Source: an uncultured Pelagibacteraceae bacterium
GTDB lineage: Bacteria; Pseudomonadota; Alphaproteobacteria; Pelagibacterales; Pelagibacteraceae
DNA: 64,000 nucleotides
Assembly: GCA_902571955.1 (NCBI GenBank)
Contig: CACGDZ010000001.1
Coordinates: forward strand, 184,877 to 248,876
Reading direction: 5' to 3'
This document shows, piece by piece, positions 1 to 11,280 of the stretch. The position numbers and the translations under genes are program-made. Below the pieces are notes generated by a model that worked only from the letters and a program-made list of their open reading frames with translations, was not told the DNA's origin and searched no databases. Numbering within the stretch: the first letter of the stretch is position 1; each line of letters opens with the position of its first letter.

Positions 1-384
1 CATATGTAAAAGTATTTGCATAAATAAATTTACTGTTATCGTAGATTGCTTTAGAATTTGTTTTACTAAAAATTTTTTCATCGTTTTTAAAATAAATTAT
101 TTCATCAGAAAAAATTTTGATATTTCTATTTATGTCATTAATTTTTACATTTCCATATGCTTCAAGTATATTTGTTCTTTTGTCATATAAAAAACTATCT
201 GAATCAATGGTAATACCATCATCGGTTTTAATTTTACCTTTTTTTAGACCTTTGATGACTTTTCCTTCTTCCAAAATTTCTATTTCAGTTACATCAAAAA
301 CAAATTCTTCATTTGCGTGAAGTGTTAAAAAAAATAAATTCTGTAAACTGATAAATAAAATTAAAAACAGAATCTTATTTTTCA
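1..384 (-). CDS. lptD: LPS-assembly protein LptD/OstA-like, N-terminal part (runs off left edge)
   Basis: Reverse-strand translation from 384: MKNKILFLILFISLQNLFFLTLHANEEFVFDVTEIEILEEGKVIKGLKKGKIKTDDGITIDSDSFLYDKRTNILEAYGNVKINDI..., an OstA-like repeat after a signal peptide; directly downstream of lptF-lptG. Confidence 0.75.
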
Positions 385-1448
385 TTTATATTCTTCATCA
401 TTAAAGTATTTACAATTGTCAAAATTAATATCGGTATAAACATTGCTGTTACAATAGACATTCTTTCTGTACTTCCCATTACAAAGAAAAAATTGTTTAC
501 ATAGTATATTATAACTGAGAAAAATAAACCCAGAGATATTTTAATAGTTGTGCTACCCAATCTTTTTGATCTCAACATTATCAAGGATGAAAATATAGTC
601 ATTAAAAATAAATATACAGGATAAGTAATTAATTTTAATAATTGGAGATCAACTTCTGTTAACGAATAATTTAATTTTTTATAATTTTCTCTTAATTGAA
701 ATAATTGAAAAAGATCAAATGATGATAAGCTTGAATACAAACTTTGAATTTTTTGATAATCAAAATTAGTATTTAATTTTAGCAATTCTAAATTTTTTGA
801 CGAGTTGTTTTCGTATAATTTTAAATCGTGTATTAGCCATTCATTTCTAGAAATATCAATTTTATTACTTTTAATATTTCTTATCACGTTATAATCCAAA
901 TCAAATTCTGTTATGAAAGTGTTAATTAAAAAATTAGATTCAATTTCAGAAGAATTAATAATATAAGTTTTATCTCCAACTCTATCTTTAATCCAAAGTC
1001 CATTTTTGGTAATTACAGCAAGATATTTTCCATCTATAGTGTATTTTGATTTAATTTCTAAATAAATATTTTTAAAATTTGAAGATAAATTATAGAATAA
1101 TGTTGTTATTAAAAAACCAGTTAAAATTGAGACTACACTTAATATCAGTAGAATTTTAGAATTTTTTAACCCAGAGTATTTAAAAATTTCAAGTTCGTTA
1201 TTATTAAATAATTTAATAAAAAAAACTTGAGATGTTATTAAAAAAATAAACGGAAACATTTCAAAAATCATTGAGGGTGAGTTTAATAAGCTTAAAAAAA
1301 TTATATTTGAAATATCTGTATTTATATTTTTAAAAAAATCAATTTCAGATAATAAATTCAGTATAAATACTAAACTTAACATTATAGCTACTACATATAA
1401 AAATGAATTGTAAAAGGTGAAGGTTAAAAATTTTACGTAAACTTTCAT
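375..1448 (-). CDS. lptG: LPS export ABC transporter permease LptG (YjgP/YjgQ family)
   Basis: YjgP/YjgQ-like topology, tandem with lptF, followed by OstA-like gene. Confidence 0.85.
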   Translation of the reverse strand: MKVYVKFLTFTFYNSFLYVVAIMLSLVFILNLLSEIDFFKNINTDISNIIFLSLLNSPSMIFEMFPFIFLITSQVFFIKLFNNNELEIFKYSGLKNSKILLILSVVSILTGFLITTLFYNLSSNFKNIYLEIKSKYTIDGKYLAVITKNGLWIKDRVGDKTYIINSSEIESNFLINTFITEFDLDYNVIRNIKSNKIDISRNEWLIHDLKLYENNSSKNLELLKLNTNFDYQKIQSLYSSLSSFDLFQLFQLRENYKKLNYSLTEVDLQLLKLITYPVYLFLMTIFSSLIMLRSKRLGSTTIKISLGLFFSVIIYYVNNFFFVMGSTERMSIVTAMFIPILILTIVNTLMMKNINEK

Positions 1449-1449
1449 A

Positions 1450-2577
1450 TTATTTTAATCTAAAATTTAATTTTCTAAATAATAAAACATATAAGAACAA
1501 AAAACTTATAAATGGAATTATTACGATATATAAATTTTCATATAAATTATCAGAGATTAATTTCACAGTTGTTTCAGCAAAAATTATAAAGAAGAAACCG
1601 AATAAAAATGTGAATATTTTTAACTTACTATAATTGTTATTTTCTTTCGAGGAGAGCATTAATAAAAAAGTAATTAATACTAATAATGGAATATAAAATG
1701 GAACAAATATCCTTTTATAAAATTCCTCAAGTATTTTTTTTGAATTCTGAATAGTACAGTTTTCTATGCTTCTATCTGGTTTTTTTAATTTCGACAAATA
1801 AATAGAATTTATACAATTAAATAATTTTAATGTGGAGAGCTCTTGAGTTTTTATGTAAGTAGTTGTATTAGTCTCAAAATTATTTAATGGAAAGTCGGAT
1901 TTTGAAAATTTAAAATTTGCAATTCCTTTACTACCACCTTTAATTGTTTCACCATCATATAAAATTAGAACTGGAATTTTATTAAATTCTTTAAAAACAC
2001 CTTTTTTTGCATAAGTTATTTGAAATTGGTTATTTTCAACTTCTTTTTTCAAATACAAATTATATAAATTTCCATTTTTATCTTTTTTCTCCGTATAAAT
2101 TGTGACACCTCTAATAGTGTCGTTAAATTTTTGAGGTTTTATAAAATTTTCAAAAAAATTTACATTAGAGTTTCTTATATAGTTTCTTGCTAAGTCTTGT
2201 GATTTAGGAACAATTAAAGATAGGAGAGTAATTTGAATTAACATTAATATTAGTGAAACTTTGATTATAAAATTAGTTAGATCTATTTTATGTACTCCAA
2301 AATTCCAAAAAATGATTAATTGATTATTATTCTCATATTTTGTAGTGACATAAAATAGACTAAAAAATAAAACAAATGGCATCAATCTAGTCAAAATTTT
2401 TGGAAAATTTAGTAATGAAAATTTTACATATACAATGTAGTCTCTACCGTCCTCAATCATTATATCTAAGTAATTTACTGCTTGAAATACCCAAATAATT
2501 ACACTCGAGCTTAGAAGAGCGATTATGAAAAAACTTAAATAATCAACCAGAAATTTTCGGAATATGATTTTTTTCAT
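1450..2577 (-). CDS. lptF: LPS export ABC transporter permease LptF
   Basis: YjgP/YjgQ family sequence; divergent from pepA, a common context. Confidence 0.85.
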   Translation of the reverse strand: MKKIIFRKFLVDYLSFFIIALLSSSVIIWVFQAVNYLDIMIEDGRDYIVYVKFSLLNFPKILTRLMPFVLFFSLFYVTTKYENNNQLIIFWNFGVHKIDLTNFIIKVSLILMLIQITLLSLIVPKSQDLARNYIRNSNVNFFENFIKPQKFNDTIRGVTIYTEKKDKNGNLYNLYLKKEVENNQFQITYAKKGVFKEFNKIPVLILYDGETIKGGSKGIANFKFSKSDFPLNNFETNTTTYIKTQELSTLKLFNCINSIYLSKLKKPDRSIENCTIQNSKKILEEFYKRIFVPFYIPLLVLITFLLMLSSKENNNYSKLKIFTFLFGFFFIIFAETTVKLISDNLYENLYIVIIPFISFLFLYVLLFRKLNFRLK

Positions 2578-2638
2578 TGAAATATAGTAATATTGAACTT
2601 ATATAACATTCAATTTCAAATGAGTGTAATTAAAACTT

Positions 2639-4093
2639 ATGTCAATTAATATTAATTATATCAAAAGTATATCTAAAAAAAGCATTAATAATAATGTTTT
2701 ATTCGTAGATGAAAAATTCAATATAACAAGCTTAAAAAAGCATTTATCAGCTTCAGAATTTTCTTTTGTCTCAGATTTGATAAAAATAAAAGATAATAAA
2801 AAAAAAATATTAAAGTTTGATATTAATTCAAAAAAAAAAATTTTTTTAGTATCTTTAAAGAAAAATAGTAAAATTTCAGATATAGAAAATCTTGGTGCAA
2901 CTTTTTATAACTTATTTAAAGAAAACAAAGAAAATAAGTATAATTTTAATTCTGATACAATCCCAAAACAATTAAAAAGTAATTTAGGGAATTTTTTACA
3001 TGGTCTTAAATTAAAATCTTATAGGTTTGAAAAATATAAAACAAAAAAATCTAAAGAAAATATTTCTATAGTGGTGTATGGAAAAAATATACCAACTTTA
3101 AAAGATCAAATTAAATTTAAAGCTTTAGAAGACGGAACATTTTATACAAGAGATTTAGTATCTGAGCCTGGAAATATTTTACATCCAGATGAATATGCTA
3201 AAAGGTTAAAACATTTGAATAAAGATGGATTAAAAGTAAATATTTATGATGAAAAAAAATTAAAAAAACTTGGAATGAATACACTGCTTGGAGTTGGTCA
3301 GGGCAGCATAAGAGGATCTTATCTAGTTACAATGGAATGGAATGGATTAAAGGATAAATCTAAACCTTTAGCATTTGTAGGTAAAGGAGTTTGTTTTGAC
3401 ACTGGAGGTATTTCTCTCAAACCAGCTAAATTCATGGAAGATATGACCTATGATATGGCAGGTTCTGCAGTTGTAGTTGGATTAATGAAAAGTTTAGCTT
3501 TAAGAAAAGCAAAAGTAAATGCAGTGGGTGTAGTTGGACTTGTTGAAAATATGCCTGGAGGTAATGCACAAAGACCCGGAGACATAGTAAAGTCTTACAG
3601 CGGAAAGACAGTTGAAATTTTAAATACTGACGCTGAAGGAAGATTGGTTTTAGCCGATGCTTTAACTTATACAGAGGAGAAATTTAAACCAAAATTTATA
3701 GTGGACTTAGCAACTTTAACAGGAGCAATTATTGTTTCTCTTGGTTCAGAGTACGCTGGTCTATTTTCAAATAATGATAAATTATCAAATCAATTGATTG
3801 AAGCAGGTGAAAATGTTGAAGAGAAAGTTTGGAGAATGCCACTGAATAAAAATTTTGATAAGTTAATTGATTCAAAAAATGCGGATATGCAAAATATTAA
3901 TTATGTTGGAGGAGCAGGTTCAACAACGGCTGCTCAATTTTTGCAAAGATTTATTTTAAATAAAACACCTTGGGCACATTTAGATATAGCAGGTATGGCA
4001 TTTTCTAAATATGGAGGAGCATTAAATTCTGGTGGTGCAACAGGTTATGGAGTGAGATTATTAAACAAATTGATAGAGGATAATTATGAGTAA
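2639..4093 (+). CDS. pepA: Leucyl aminopeptidase (M17)
   Basis: [16 protein letters not shown] and [15 protein letters not shown]17 metal/active-site motifs. Confidence 0.96.
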   Translation: MSININYIKSISKKSINNNVLFVDEKFNITSLKKHLSASEFSFVSDLIKIKDNKKKILKFDINSKKKIFLVSLKKNSKISDIENLGATFYNLFKENKENKYNFNSDTIPKQLKSNLGNFLHGLKLKSYRFEKYKTKKSKENISIVVYGKNIPTLKDQIKFKALEDGTFYTRDLVSEPGNILHPDEYAKRLKHLNKDGLKVNIYDEKKLKKLGMNTLLGVGQGSIRGSYLVTMEWNGLKDKSKPLAFVGKGVCFDTGGISLKPAKFMEDMTYDMAGSAVVVGLMKSLALRKAKVNAVGVVGLVENMPGGNAQRPGDIVKSYSGKTVEILNTDAEGRLVLADALTYTEEKFKPKFIVDLATLTGAIIVSLGSEYAGLFSNNDKLSNQLIEAGENVEEKVWRMPLNKNFDKLIDSKNADMQNINYVGGAGSTTAAQFLQRFILNKTPWAHLDIAGMAFSKYGGALNSGGATGYGVRLLNKLIEDNYE

Positions 4094-4496
4094 TTTAGAA
4101 CAAACATTATCAATTATAAAACCAGATGCAGTTGATAGAAATCTAGAGAACGAAATTAAAGAAATGTTTAAATCCCATGGTTTTACAATTTTAAAAGAAA
4201 AAAAAATCCAAATTGAAAAATCAGAAGCTGAAAAGTTTTATAAAGTTCATGAAACCAAACCATTTTATAATGATTTATGTGCCTATTTATCATCAGGTCC
4301 TATTGTTGTAATGGTTCTTGAAAAAGACAATGCAGTTTTAGGAAATAGAGAATTAATGGGTGCTACAAATCCAGAAGATGCAGAAGAAGGTACAATTAGA
4401 AAAAAATACGGGATTTCAATAGACAAAAACTCTGTCCATGGATCAGATAGTGTTGAAAATGCTAAAATTGAAATAGATTTTTTCTTTAAAGATTAA
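4086..4496 (+). CDS. ndk: Nucleoside diphosphate kinase
   Basis: [12 protein letters not shown]-terminus and NSVHGSDS active-site motif. Confidence 0.97.
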   Translation: MSNLEQTLSIIKPDAVDRNLENEIKEMFKSHGFTILKEKKIQIEKSEAEKFYKVHETKPFYNDLCAYLSSGPIVVMVLEKDNAVLGNRELMGATNPEDAEEGTIRKKYGISIDKNSVHGSDSVENAKIEIDFFFKD

Positions 4497-5067
4497 AAAT
4501 TTTTAAAATAGCTTTTGGGTAAAGTTTATGCTCTTGAACTAAAATTTTTTTAGCAAGCGAGGATACTGTATCTTTTTTTGAAATTTTTACTTTCTTTTGT
4601 AGAATAATCTTCCCCGAGTCTAATCTAGCATTTACAAAATGAACAGTGCATCCTGAGTATTTTTCATTATTATTTAATACTCTCTGATGAGTATTTAATC
4701 CTTTGTATTTAGGCAGTAAAGAGGGGTGTATATTTAAAATTTTTCCTTTAAATTTTTTTATAAAATTTTTTGACAAAATTTTCATAAATCCAGCTAGACA
4801 AATCATTTCAATATTATTTTTTTTTAAGATAGAAAGAAGCTTATTTTCACTTAATTTTTTGTTATTAAAATTTAAAATTTTTTTTTTAATTTTAAATTTT
4901 TTAGCATAATTTAAACCCTTCGCCTTAGAGTTATTTGTAACAATTAAGTAAATTGATATAGGAGATAATTTAGTTTTAGTAAATTTAATTAAAGAATTTA
5001 AATTACTACCTGTCCCTGAAATAAATACAGCTGTCCTAATTCTATTGATACCAGTTGACAGATCCAT
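4486..5067 (-). CDS. purN: Phosphoribosylglycinamide formyltransferase
   Basis: FISGTGSNLNSL, LAGFMKILS, ILNIHPSLLPKYKGLNTH motifs; next to purM. Confidence 0.95.
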   Translation of the reverse strand: MDLSTGINRIRTAVFISGTGSNLNSLIKFTKTKLSPISIYLIVTNNSKAKGLNYAKKFKIKKKILNFNNKKLSENKLLSILKKNNIEMICLAGFMKILSKNFIKKFKGKILNIHPSLLPKYKGLNTHQRVLNNNEKYSGCTVHFVNARLDSGKIILQKKVKISKKDTVSSLAKKILVQEHKLYPKAILKIFNL

Positions 5068-6073
5068 TTAACTTAACTTTAATTTTACCATTTAAAATTT
5101 TTCCAATAACATATGGTTTGTATTCTTTTGAAAAAAATTTACTTATTTTTTTTAAATTTTTACTTTCAACAATAAGACAAAAACCAACTCCACAATTAAA
5201 TGTTTTAAGCATTTCTTTATCAGAAATTCCATTACTTTTAAGCCAATTAAATATTTTAGAAGTTTTAATTTTGTCTAAACTTATATGTGCAGAGAGCTTA
5301 TCAGGTATAATTCTTTTAATATTATCAGACAAACCTCCGCCGGTGATATTTGCACAGCCACTTATTAAGTTGTTATTTATCAAATTCATTATTTCTTTAA
5401 CATATATTTTAGTTGGTTTTAGAAGCTCAGATTTTAAAAATTTATTTTTTTTAATATTTATTTTTTTTTGTTTTAATAAATATCTTACAAGAGAATACCC
5501 ATTAGAGTGCAAACCGCTTGAAGGAATTGCAACTATAAGATTATTTTTTTTTATTTTATTTTTATTTAAAATTCTATTCTTTCCTACAACTCCTACAGCA
5601 AAACCTGCGATATCAAATTTACCTTTTTCATACGTACCTGGCATTTCAGCAGTTTCTCCTCCAACGAGTTCACATTCTGATTGATTGCAGCCATTGTTAA
5701 TTCCTTTTATAATTTCTTTAAGTTTTTTAAGATCGATTTTATTTATTGAAATATAATCTAAAAAAAGTAAAGGTTTAGCACCTTGAACAATTAAATCATT
5801 TACACTCATAGCAACCAGATCAATACCAATAGTATTAAATTTATTTAATGTATTAGCAATTTCAATTTTAGTTCCCACTCCATCAGTACAAGCAACGATT
5901 CTAGGTTGTTTAATATTACCTGGTATATTTGTGATTGAACCAAACCCTCCTATTTTAGAGAACTTTTTTTTGCCTCTTTTTTTTGCTGAAACTGTAGAAA
6001 TGAAATTAACAAACCTGTCTGCAGCACTAATATTAACTCCACTTTTTTTATAGGTAAATTTTTTTTTATTCAT
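5042..6073 (-). CDS. purM: Phosphoribosylformylglycinamidine cyclo-ligase
   Basis: TDGVGTKIEIA, GGETAEMPGTY, ITGGGLSDN motifs. Confidence 0.96.
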   Translation of the reverse strand: MNKKKFTYKKSGVNISAADRFVNFISTVSAKKRGKKKFSKIGGFGSITNIPGNIKQPRIVACTDGVGTKIEIANTLNKFNTIGIDLVAMSVNDLIVQGAKPLLFLDYISINKIDLKKLKEIIKGINNGCNQSECELVGGETAEMPGTYEKGKFDIAGFAVGVVGKNRILNKNKIKKNNLIVAIPSSGLHSNGYSLVRYLLKQKKINIKKNKFLKSELLKPTKIYVKEIMNLINNNLISGCANITGGGLSDNIKRIIPDKLSAHISLDKIKTSKIFNWLKSNGISDKEMLKTFNCGVGFCLIVESKNLKKISKFFSKEYKPYVIGKILNGKIKVKLNGSVNWYQ

Positions 6074-6084
6074 TAATATGTTTT

Positions 6085-7173
6085 ATGAAATTTATTTTTC
6101 TTCTTAGTAATTTAAAGCTTTTATATAATTTTTTCTTATTTCTTGCTTTAATAAATATTTTCTTTTCCACAGAAAAAAGTTATGCAAAGACATTTTTTAT
6201 AAATGATATTGAAATATCAACACCTTTTGAAATAAATTTTAATAAAAATGAAATTATTGATGAAGGATTTGTAAAGGCATTTAATGAACTAATTTTTTCA
6301 ATTGTCCAAAGTAAAGATCAGGTAAAATTAAGAAATACATCAATTAATCAAATAAAAGGAATGATAGAAACTTTCTCAATTAAGGAAGAGAAGTTTATTG
6401 ATGAAATTTATTATCTTGCCCTGAATGTTTCATTTAATAAAAAAAATATATTAGAGTTATTAGAAACAAAAAATATTTTTCCATCTTTACCTGTGAAAAA
6501 AGATTTTTTATTCATACCTGTGCTTGTTGATCAAAATAAAAATCAAGTTTTAATGTTCTCTGAGAATAAGTTATTTTCTAGTTGGAATTTAAATAATAAA
6601 AAATACAGTCTTTTAAATTATATTTTACCAACTGAAGATTTAGATGATTTTAGATTGATAAAACAAAAAATTAATAATTTGGAAACTTATGACTTCAAAG
6701 AAATTATAAATAAATACAATTTAAATGACCACATTATTATGATTGTTTTTAAGGATAATAATAAAACAAGAGTATTTAGTAAAATTTTTTTTAATCAAAA
6801 TAACAATTTAAAAAATTTAAATTATACTAAAGTTAATTTTGATGATGAAGAAGAATTATTTAAATTTATTGATAATTTAAAATTAGTCTTCGAAGATTTT
6901 TGGAAATCACAAAATCAAATCAATACTTCAGTAAAGTTGTCGTTAAATATTTCTGTTGATAATTCTGATAATATTAAAATTAATAAATTTGAAAATACTT
7001 TATCTAATATGGATTTAATATATAATTTTTCAATTTATAAGTTCGATAATCAAAATAATTTTTATAAAGTTATTTTTAATGGAACACCTGATAAGTTTTT
7101 AGAAGTTATGAGCGAACAAAATTATGATTTTGAAATTAAAAATAAAATTTGGGTTTTAAATGACAAATCTTAA
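6085..7173 (+). CDS. DUF2066-like secreted protein of unknown function
   Basis: Signal peptide-like N-terminus; DUF2066-like pattern; purM-DUF2066-hda context. Confidence 0.6.
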   Translation: MKFIFLLSNLKLLYNFFLFLALINIFFSTEKSYAKTFFINDIEISTPFEINFNKNEIIDEGFVKAFNELIFSIVQSKDQVKLRNTSINQIKGMIETFSIKEEKFIDEIYYLALNVSFNKKNILELLETKNIFPSLPVKKDFLFIPVLVDQNKNQVLMFSENKLFSSWNLNNKKYSLLNYILPTEDLDDFRLIKQKINNLETYDFKEIINKYNLNDHIIMIVFKDNNKTRVFSKIFFNQNNNLKNLNYTKVNFDDEEELFKFIDNLKLVFEDFWKSQNQINTSVKLSLNISVDNSDNIKINKFENTLSNMDLIYNFSIYKFDNQNNFYKVIFNGTPDKFLEVMSEQNYDFEIKNKIWVLNDKS

Positions 7174-7822
7174 TCAGCAAATACTTAAATTTGATTATGA
7201 TCAAAATTTTAAAGATCAGGATTTTTATGTTTCAAACAGCAACGAACACTCTTTTAGCCTTTTAAATAGTTGGCCAAAATGGGATAAAAATTTTATAAAC
7301 TTAATAGGTGAAAAGTTTTCAGGAAAAAGTCATTTAATAAATATATTTTTACAAAAGCATACAGGAATAAAAATTAATGCAGGAGATATTAATAATGAAT
7401 TTCTTCAACAAATTAAAATATATGAAAATATTATTCTTGAGGATTTAACTGAAAAAATAAATGAAAATTTATTATTTACACTTATAAATATAATAGAGCA
7501 GGATAATAAGTATTTAATAGTAAGCTCAAAAATACCAATAGTCGACTTTAAATTTAAATTAAATGATCTTAATTCAAGATCTACTAATTTTATTTTATCT
7601 CAAATTGAAAAACCTGGTGACGATTTAATTTATGCACTAATATTAAAAAATCTTTCTGATCGTCAAATATCAATAGACCAAAAACTTATTGAATTTATAA
7701 TTAAGAGAATTGATAGAACTTATGGCAAAATTTCTGATTTTATATATAAAATCGATGAAATTAGTTTAAAAAGAAAAAAACCAATCGATTTTAAAATTAT
7801 AAAAGAAGCATTAGAGGTTTAA
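7160..7822 (+). CDS. hdaA: DnaA-like/Hda-type regulatory ATPase
   Basis: P-loop-like LIGEKFSGKSHLINIF, short DnaA AAA+ domain without DNA-binding domain IV. Confidence 0.7.
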   Translation: MTNLNQQILKFDYDQNFKDQDFYVSNSNEHSFSLLNSWPKWDKNFINLIGEKFSGKSHLINIFLQKHTGIKINAGDINNEFLQQIKIYENIILEDLTEKINENLLFTLINIIEQDNKYLIVSSKIPIVDFKFKLNDLNSRSTNFILSQIEKPGDDLIYALILKNLSDRQISIDQKLIEFIIKRIDRTYGKISDFIYKIDEISLKRKKPIDFKIIKEALEV

Positions 7823-9607
7823 TTGAATAAATACAGAACACACAAGTGTAATGAATTACGAAAAGAGGATGTAGATAAAAAAATTTCTCTTTCAGGCTGG
7901 ATAAATAAAAAAAGAGACCATGGGAATTTGTTATTTATTGACTTGAGAGATAATTATGGAATTACCCAATGTATAATTGATAAAGATAATAAATATTTTT
8001 CTGATTTAGAAAAAATGCAATTAGAGACTGTAATTAAACTTGAGGGAAAAGTAGTTAATAGATCTAAAGAAACAATCAATTCTGAAATAAACACAGGTGA
8101 AATAGAGATTATTATTGAGAAGTATGAAGTTTTAGGGACTTGTAAAGAACTACCTATGCCAATCTTTAGTGATCAAGAATATGCTGAAGAAATAAGATTA
8201 AAATATAGATTTTTAGATTTAAGGAGAAAAAAAATTCATGAAAATATTATTTTAAGATCTAAAGTTATTGCATACATTAGAAATGAAATGACTAAATTAG
8301 GTTTTTTGGAATTTCAAACACCAATTTTAACCTCATCTAGTCCAGAGGGTGCTAGAGATTTTTTGGTGCCTAGTCGTTTAAATCCTGGAAAATTTTATGC
8401 ATTACCTCAAGCCCCTCAACAATTTAAACAACTGATAATGGTCTCAGGTTTTGACAGATATTTTCAAATTGCACCTTGTTTTAGAGATGAGGATGCTAGA
8501 GCAGACAGAAGTCCTGGAGAATTTTATCAATTAGATTTAGAAATGTCATTTGTTGAGCAGGAAGATGTATTTAATGTAGTTGAGAAATTAATGGTTAATA
8601 CATTTAAAAATTTTTCAAATAAAAAACTGATGTTTGATAAATTTCCAAAGATTTCATACAAGGAAGCAATGCTTAAATATGGTACTGATAAACCAGATTT
8701 AAGAAACCCACTCATCGTAAATGATATAACTGAAATTTTTACAAGAGAAGATGTTTCATTTGAAATATTTAAAAAATTAGTAAAATCTGGATCTAAAGTA
8801 AGATGTATTATTACAAAAAATACGAAAGATAAGCCAAGAAGTTTTTTTGATAATATTGATAAATGGGCAAAAGAAGAAGGTGCTTCTGGTTTAGCTTATT
8901 TTACTTTTGAAAAAGATAAAGATATTTTAGCAAAAGGCCCTATAGGAAAATTTTTTTCTCAAGATGCATTGGCTGAAATAATGAAAAAAACAAACTGTGA
9001 GATAGGGGATAGTATTTTCATGGCTTGTGGAAAAAAAGACGAATTAGAAAAAATTACTGCACTAGCAAGAGATAAAATCGCAAAAGATCTAGATTTAATT
9101 GATGAAAATGTTTTTTCATTTTGCTGGATTGTAGACTATCCAATGTTTGAAATAGATGAGACAACAAAAAAAATTGAATTTAGTCATAATCCATTTTCAA
9201 TGCCCCAAGGTGATTTAAGTGAAAAAGATTTTGAAAACCCATTAAATATACTCGCTTATCAATACGACATAGTTTGTAATGGTATAGAATTATCTTCAGG
9301 AGCAATTAGAAATCATAAACCAGAGCTTATGTATAAACTTTTCTCCATTGCAGGATATAACAAAAAGCAAGTAGATGAAAAATTTAGTGGCATGATTAAT
9401 GCACTTAGTTATGGCGCACCACCACACGGAGGAATAGCACCTGGAATTGACAGAATCGTAATGTTACTTGCTAATGAGAAGAATATTAGGGAAGTTACTA
9501 TGTTTCCAATGAATCAGAATGCTCAAGATTTAATGATGAACGCACCGTCTGAGGTAAACCCAAATCAATTAAAAGAATTAAATCTTGCTTTAAAAACTAA
9601 AAAATAA
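7823..9607 (+). CDS. aspS: Aspartate--tRNA(Asp/Asn) ligase (bacterial type)
   Basis: Class II aaRS motifs: QAPQQFKQLIMVSGFDRYFQIAPCFRDED, GGIAPGIDRIVML; bacterial GAD insertion. Confidence 0.97.
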   Translation: MNKYRTHKCNELRKEDVDKKISLSGWINKKRDHGNLLFIDLRDNYGITQCIIDKDNKYFSDLEKMQLETVIKLEGKVVNRSKETINSEINTGEIEIIIEKYEVLGTCKELPMPIFSDQEYAEEIRLKYRFLDLRRKKIHENIILRSKVIAYIRNEMTKLGFLEFQTPILTSSSPEGARDFLVPSRLNPGKFYALPQAPQQFKQLIMVSGFDRYFQIAPCFRDEDARADRSPGEFYQLDLEMSFVEQEDVFNVVEKLMVNTFKNFSNKKLMFDKFPKISYKEAMLKYGTDKPDLRNPLIVNDITEIFTREDVSFEIFKKLVKSGSKVRCIITKNTKDKPRSFFDNIDKWAKEEGASGLAYFTFEKDKDILAKGPIGKFFSQDALAEIMKKTNCEIGDSIFMACGKKDELEKITALARDKIAKDLDLIDENVFSFCWIVDYPMFEIDETTKKIEFSHNPFSMPQGDLSEKDFENPLNILAYQYDIVCNGIELSSGAIRNHKPELMYKLFSIAGYNKKQVDEKFSGMINALSYGAPPHGGIAPGIDRIVMLLANEKNIREVTMFPMNQNAQDLMMNAPSEVNPNQLKELNLALKTKK

Positions 9608-9608
9608 T

Positions 9609-10436
9609 CTATTTCTTTCCTTTAAGACTTATTTTTACATCTGAAAGATCAACTAGATTTTTTTTATAATTATTTCTTACAAAACCTTTGCTAGTAATAT
9701 CTTTTACAATTTTTAATAATTGATTTTGATCCTCAGAGCTTTGATCTTCTGTATTAATTGGATCATTTCCTCCAATAGCTGGAGTATGCGCCAGATCCTC
9801 TCTATTTTGATATGAAATGGCTAATTCTCTAAAAATATAATCCAAAATTGATGTGGCACTTAAAATTCTATCATTACCGTGGACTTTGCCAGATGGTTCA
9901 AATTTTGTGCCAACAAATGCACTTATAAATTCATCTAAAGGTACACCATATTGCAGTCCTAAAGAAATAGCGATTGCAAAGTTATTCATTAAAGCTTTAA
10001 CAAGTTCACCTTCTTTACTGGTATCAATAAATATTTCCCCAATTTTTCCATCTTCATACTCTCCTGTATGAAGGTAGACTTTATGATCACCAATAGTGGC
10101 CTTTTGAATATACCCTTTTCTTCTATCAGGCATGCTAAATCTTTTACCTGATTTCTCGTTCATTTTATTTAAGTTAGCAGCTATTACATTTTCTTTATTT
10201 ATTGTGCTTTTATTACCTGTTTCAGTAATTACTTCTACTTTAGTTTTTTCTAAGATTTTGTTATTTTTAGGATCTAAACTTTTTGTTTTTCTGTTATCAA
10301 GTTTCACATCTATAATCTCAAATTTTCCATCATCTCTTTTTTCTAAATTTTTTAACTCTGCCTCATTAATATCATCTAAATAATGATTTACTTTAAAGGT
10401 ACATGTATAATATGTTTCCACTAAATATTTTGCCAT
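9609..10436 (-). CDS. Stand-alone protein homologous to the C-terminal region of B12-dependent ribonucleotide reductase (NrdJ-related)
   Basis: [38 protein letters not shown]...[33 protein letters not shown]...[23 protein letters not shown] resembles the NrdJ C-terminal region; no catalytic barrel. Confidence 0.75.
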   Translation of the reverse strand: MAKYLVETYYTCTFKVNHYLDDINEAELKNLEKRDDGKFEIIDVKLDNRKTKSLDPKNNKILEKTKVEVITETGNKSTINKENVIAANLNKMNEKSGKRFSMPDRRKGYIQKATIGDHKVYLHTGEYEDGKIGEIFIDTSKEGELVKALMNNFAIAISLGLQYGVPLDEFISAFVGTKFEPSGKVHGNDRILSATSILDYIFRELAISYQNREDLAHTPAIGGNDPINTEDQSSEDQNQLLKIVKDITSKGFVRNNYKKNLVDLSDVKISLKGKK

Positions 10437-10550
10437 TTGACCTCAATTTAAATTTTAATTTGAATAATGAATCAATTAATTTATATACAAATTCATATTT
10501 TAGTCTAATTTAAATTTTACAATTTTTAATTGAATAAATAAAAAAATATT

Positions 10551-10910
10551 ATGTTGACACTCTTAAAAAAAATTTTCACATGGTGGAATCAAGATACTTT
10601 TGGAACAAGACTAAAAACTATTTTTTTTGGAAAACTAGTTGGCACTGATGAGCTAGGTAATAAATACTATGAGAGTAAAAACGGAAAAAGATGGGTTATC
10701 TATTCAAATACAATTGATGCATCAAAAATTCCTGTTGAATGGTATTCCTGGATACATTTTACACCAAATAAAATTGAGAAAAAACATACCTTAGAAAAAT
10801 ATAAATGGCAAAAACCACATCAAGAAAATTTAACTGGAACTGACTCAGCATATTATCCAAATAAAAATAGAAATGGTATTAAAAAAAAATACTCAAGTTG
10901 GAAAGAATAA
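10551..10910 (+). CDS. NADH:ubiquinone oxidoreductase 17.2 kDa subunit family (NDUFA12-like)
   Basis: TWWNQDTFGTRLKTIFFGKLVGTDELGNKYYES...RWVIY...PVEWYSWIH pattern. Confidence 0.85.
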   Translation: MLTLLKKIFTWWNQDTFGTRLKTIFFGKLVGTDELGNKYYESKNGKRWVIYSNTIDASKIPVEWYSWIHFTPNKIEKKHTLEKYKWQKPHQENLTGTDSAYYPNKNRNGIKKKYSSWKE

Positions 10911-11280
10911 TTTTAAATTAATTTGTTTAGTTTTTTTATTTTATTTTTGTTTAATTTTTAACTTAAGCTCAAAAAGTAATTTAGAAGGTAATTTTACCGA
11001 TATAAAAATTTTAGATAAAATAAGTTCAAAAAATACTTTGCTAAAATTAGAAAATGGGAAATTAATAAAATTTAAAGACCTAGAAATAAAAAGTATAAAA
11101 TGTAAAAATTCTGAATTTGATGATAATCCAGAGATAACAGCTTATATTCAAGTAAGAGACTTAACAAATAAAAATAATGATGAAGTTTTCGTTTTTAATG
11201 GCTGGATGTTTTCCTCTAGTCCTTCTATCAAACCTTTTGACCACCCTGTTTATGATGTATGGTTGGTAAGCTGTTATTAA
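10873..11280 (+). CDS. DUF2155 family protein
   Basis: C-terminal FNGWMFSSSPSIKPFDHPVYDVWLVSC typical of DUF2155; signal/TM N-terminus. Confidence 0.75.
   Translation: MVLKKNTQVGKNNFKLICLVFLFYFCLIFNLSSKSNLEGNFTDIKILDKISSKNTLLKLENGKLIKFKDLEIKSIKCKNSEFDDNPEITAYIQVRDLTNKNNDEVFVFNGWMFSSSPSIKPFDHPVYDVWLVSCY

Noticed and set aside
117-320. 67-aa plus-strand ORF
   Set aside because: Antisense to the lptD N-terminal coding sequence; no recognisable domain
5055-5684. 209-aa plus-strand ORF
   Set aside because: Lies entirely antisense to purM; composition typical of antisense frames in AT-rich DNA
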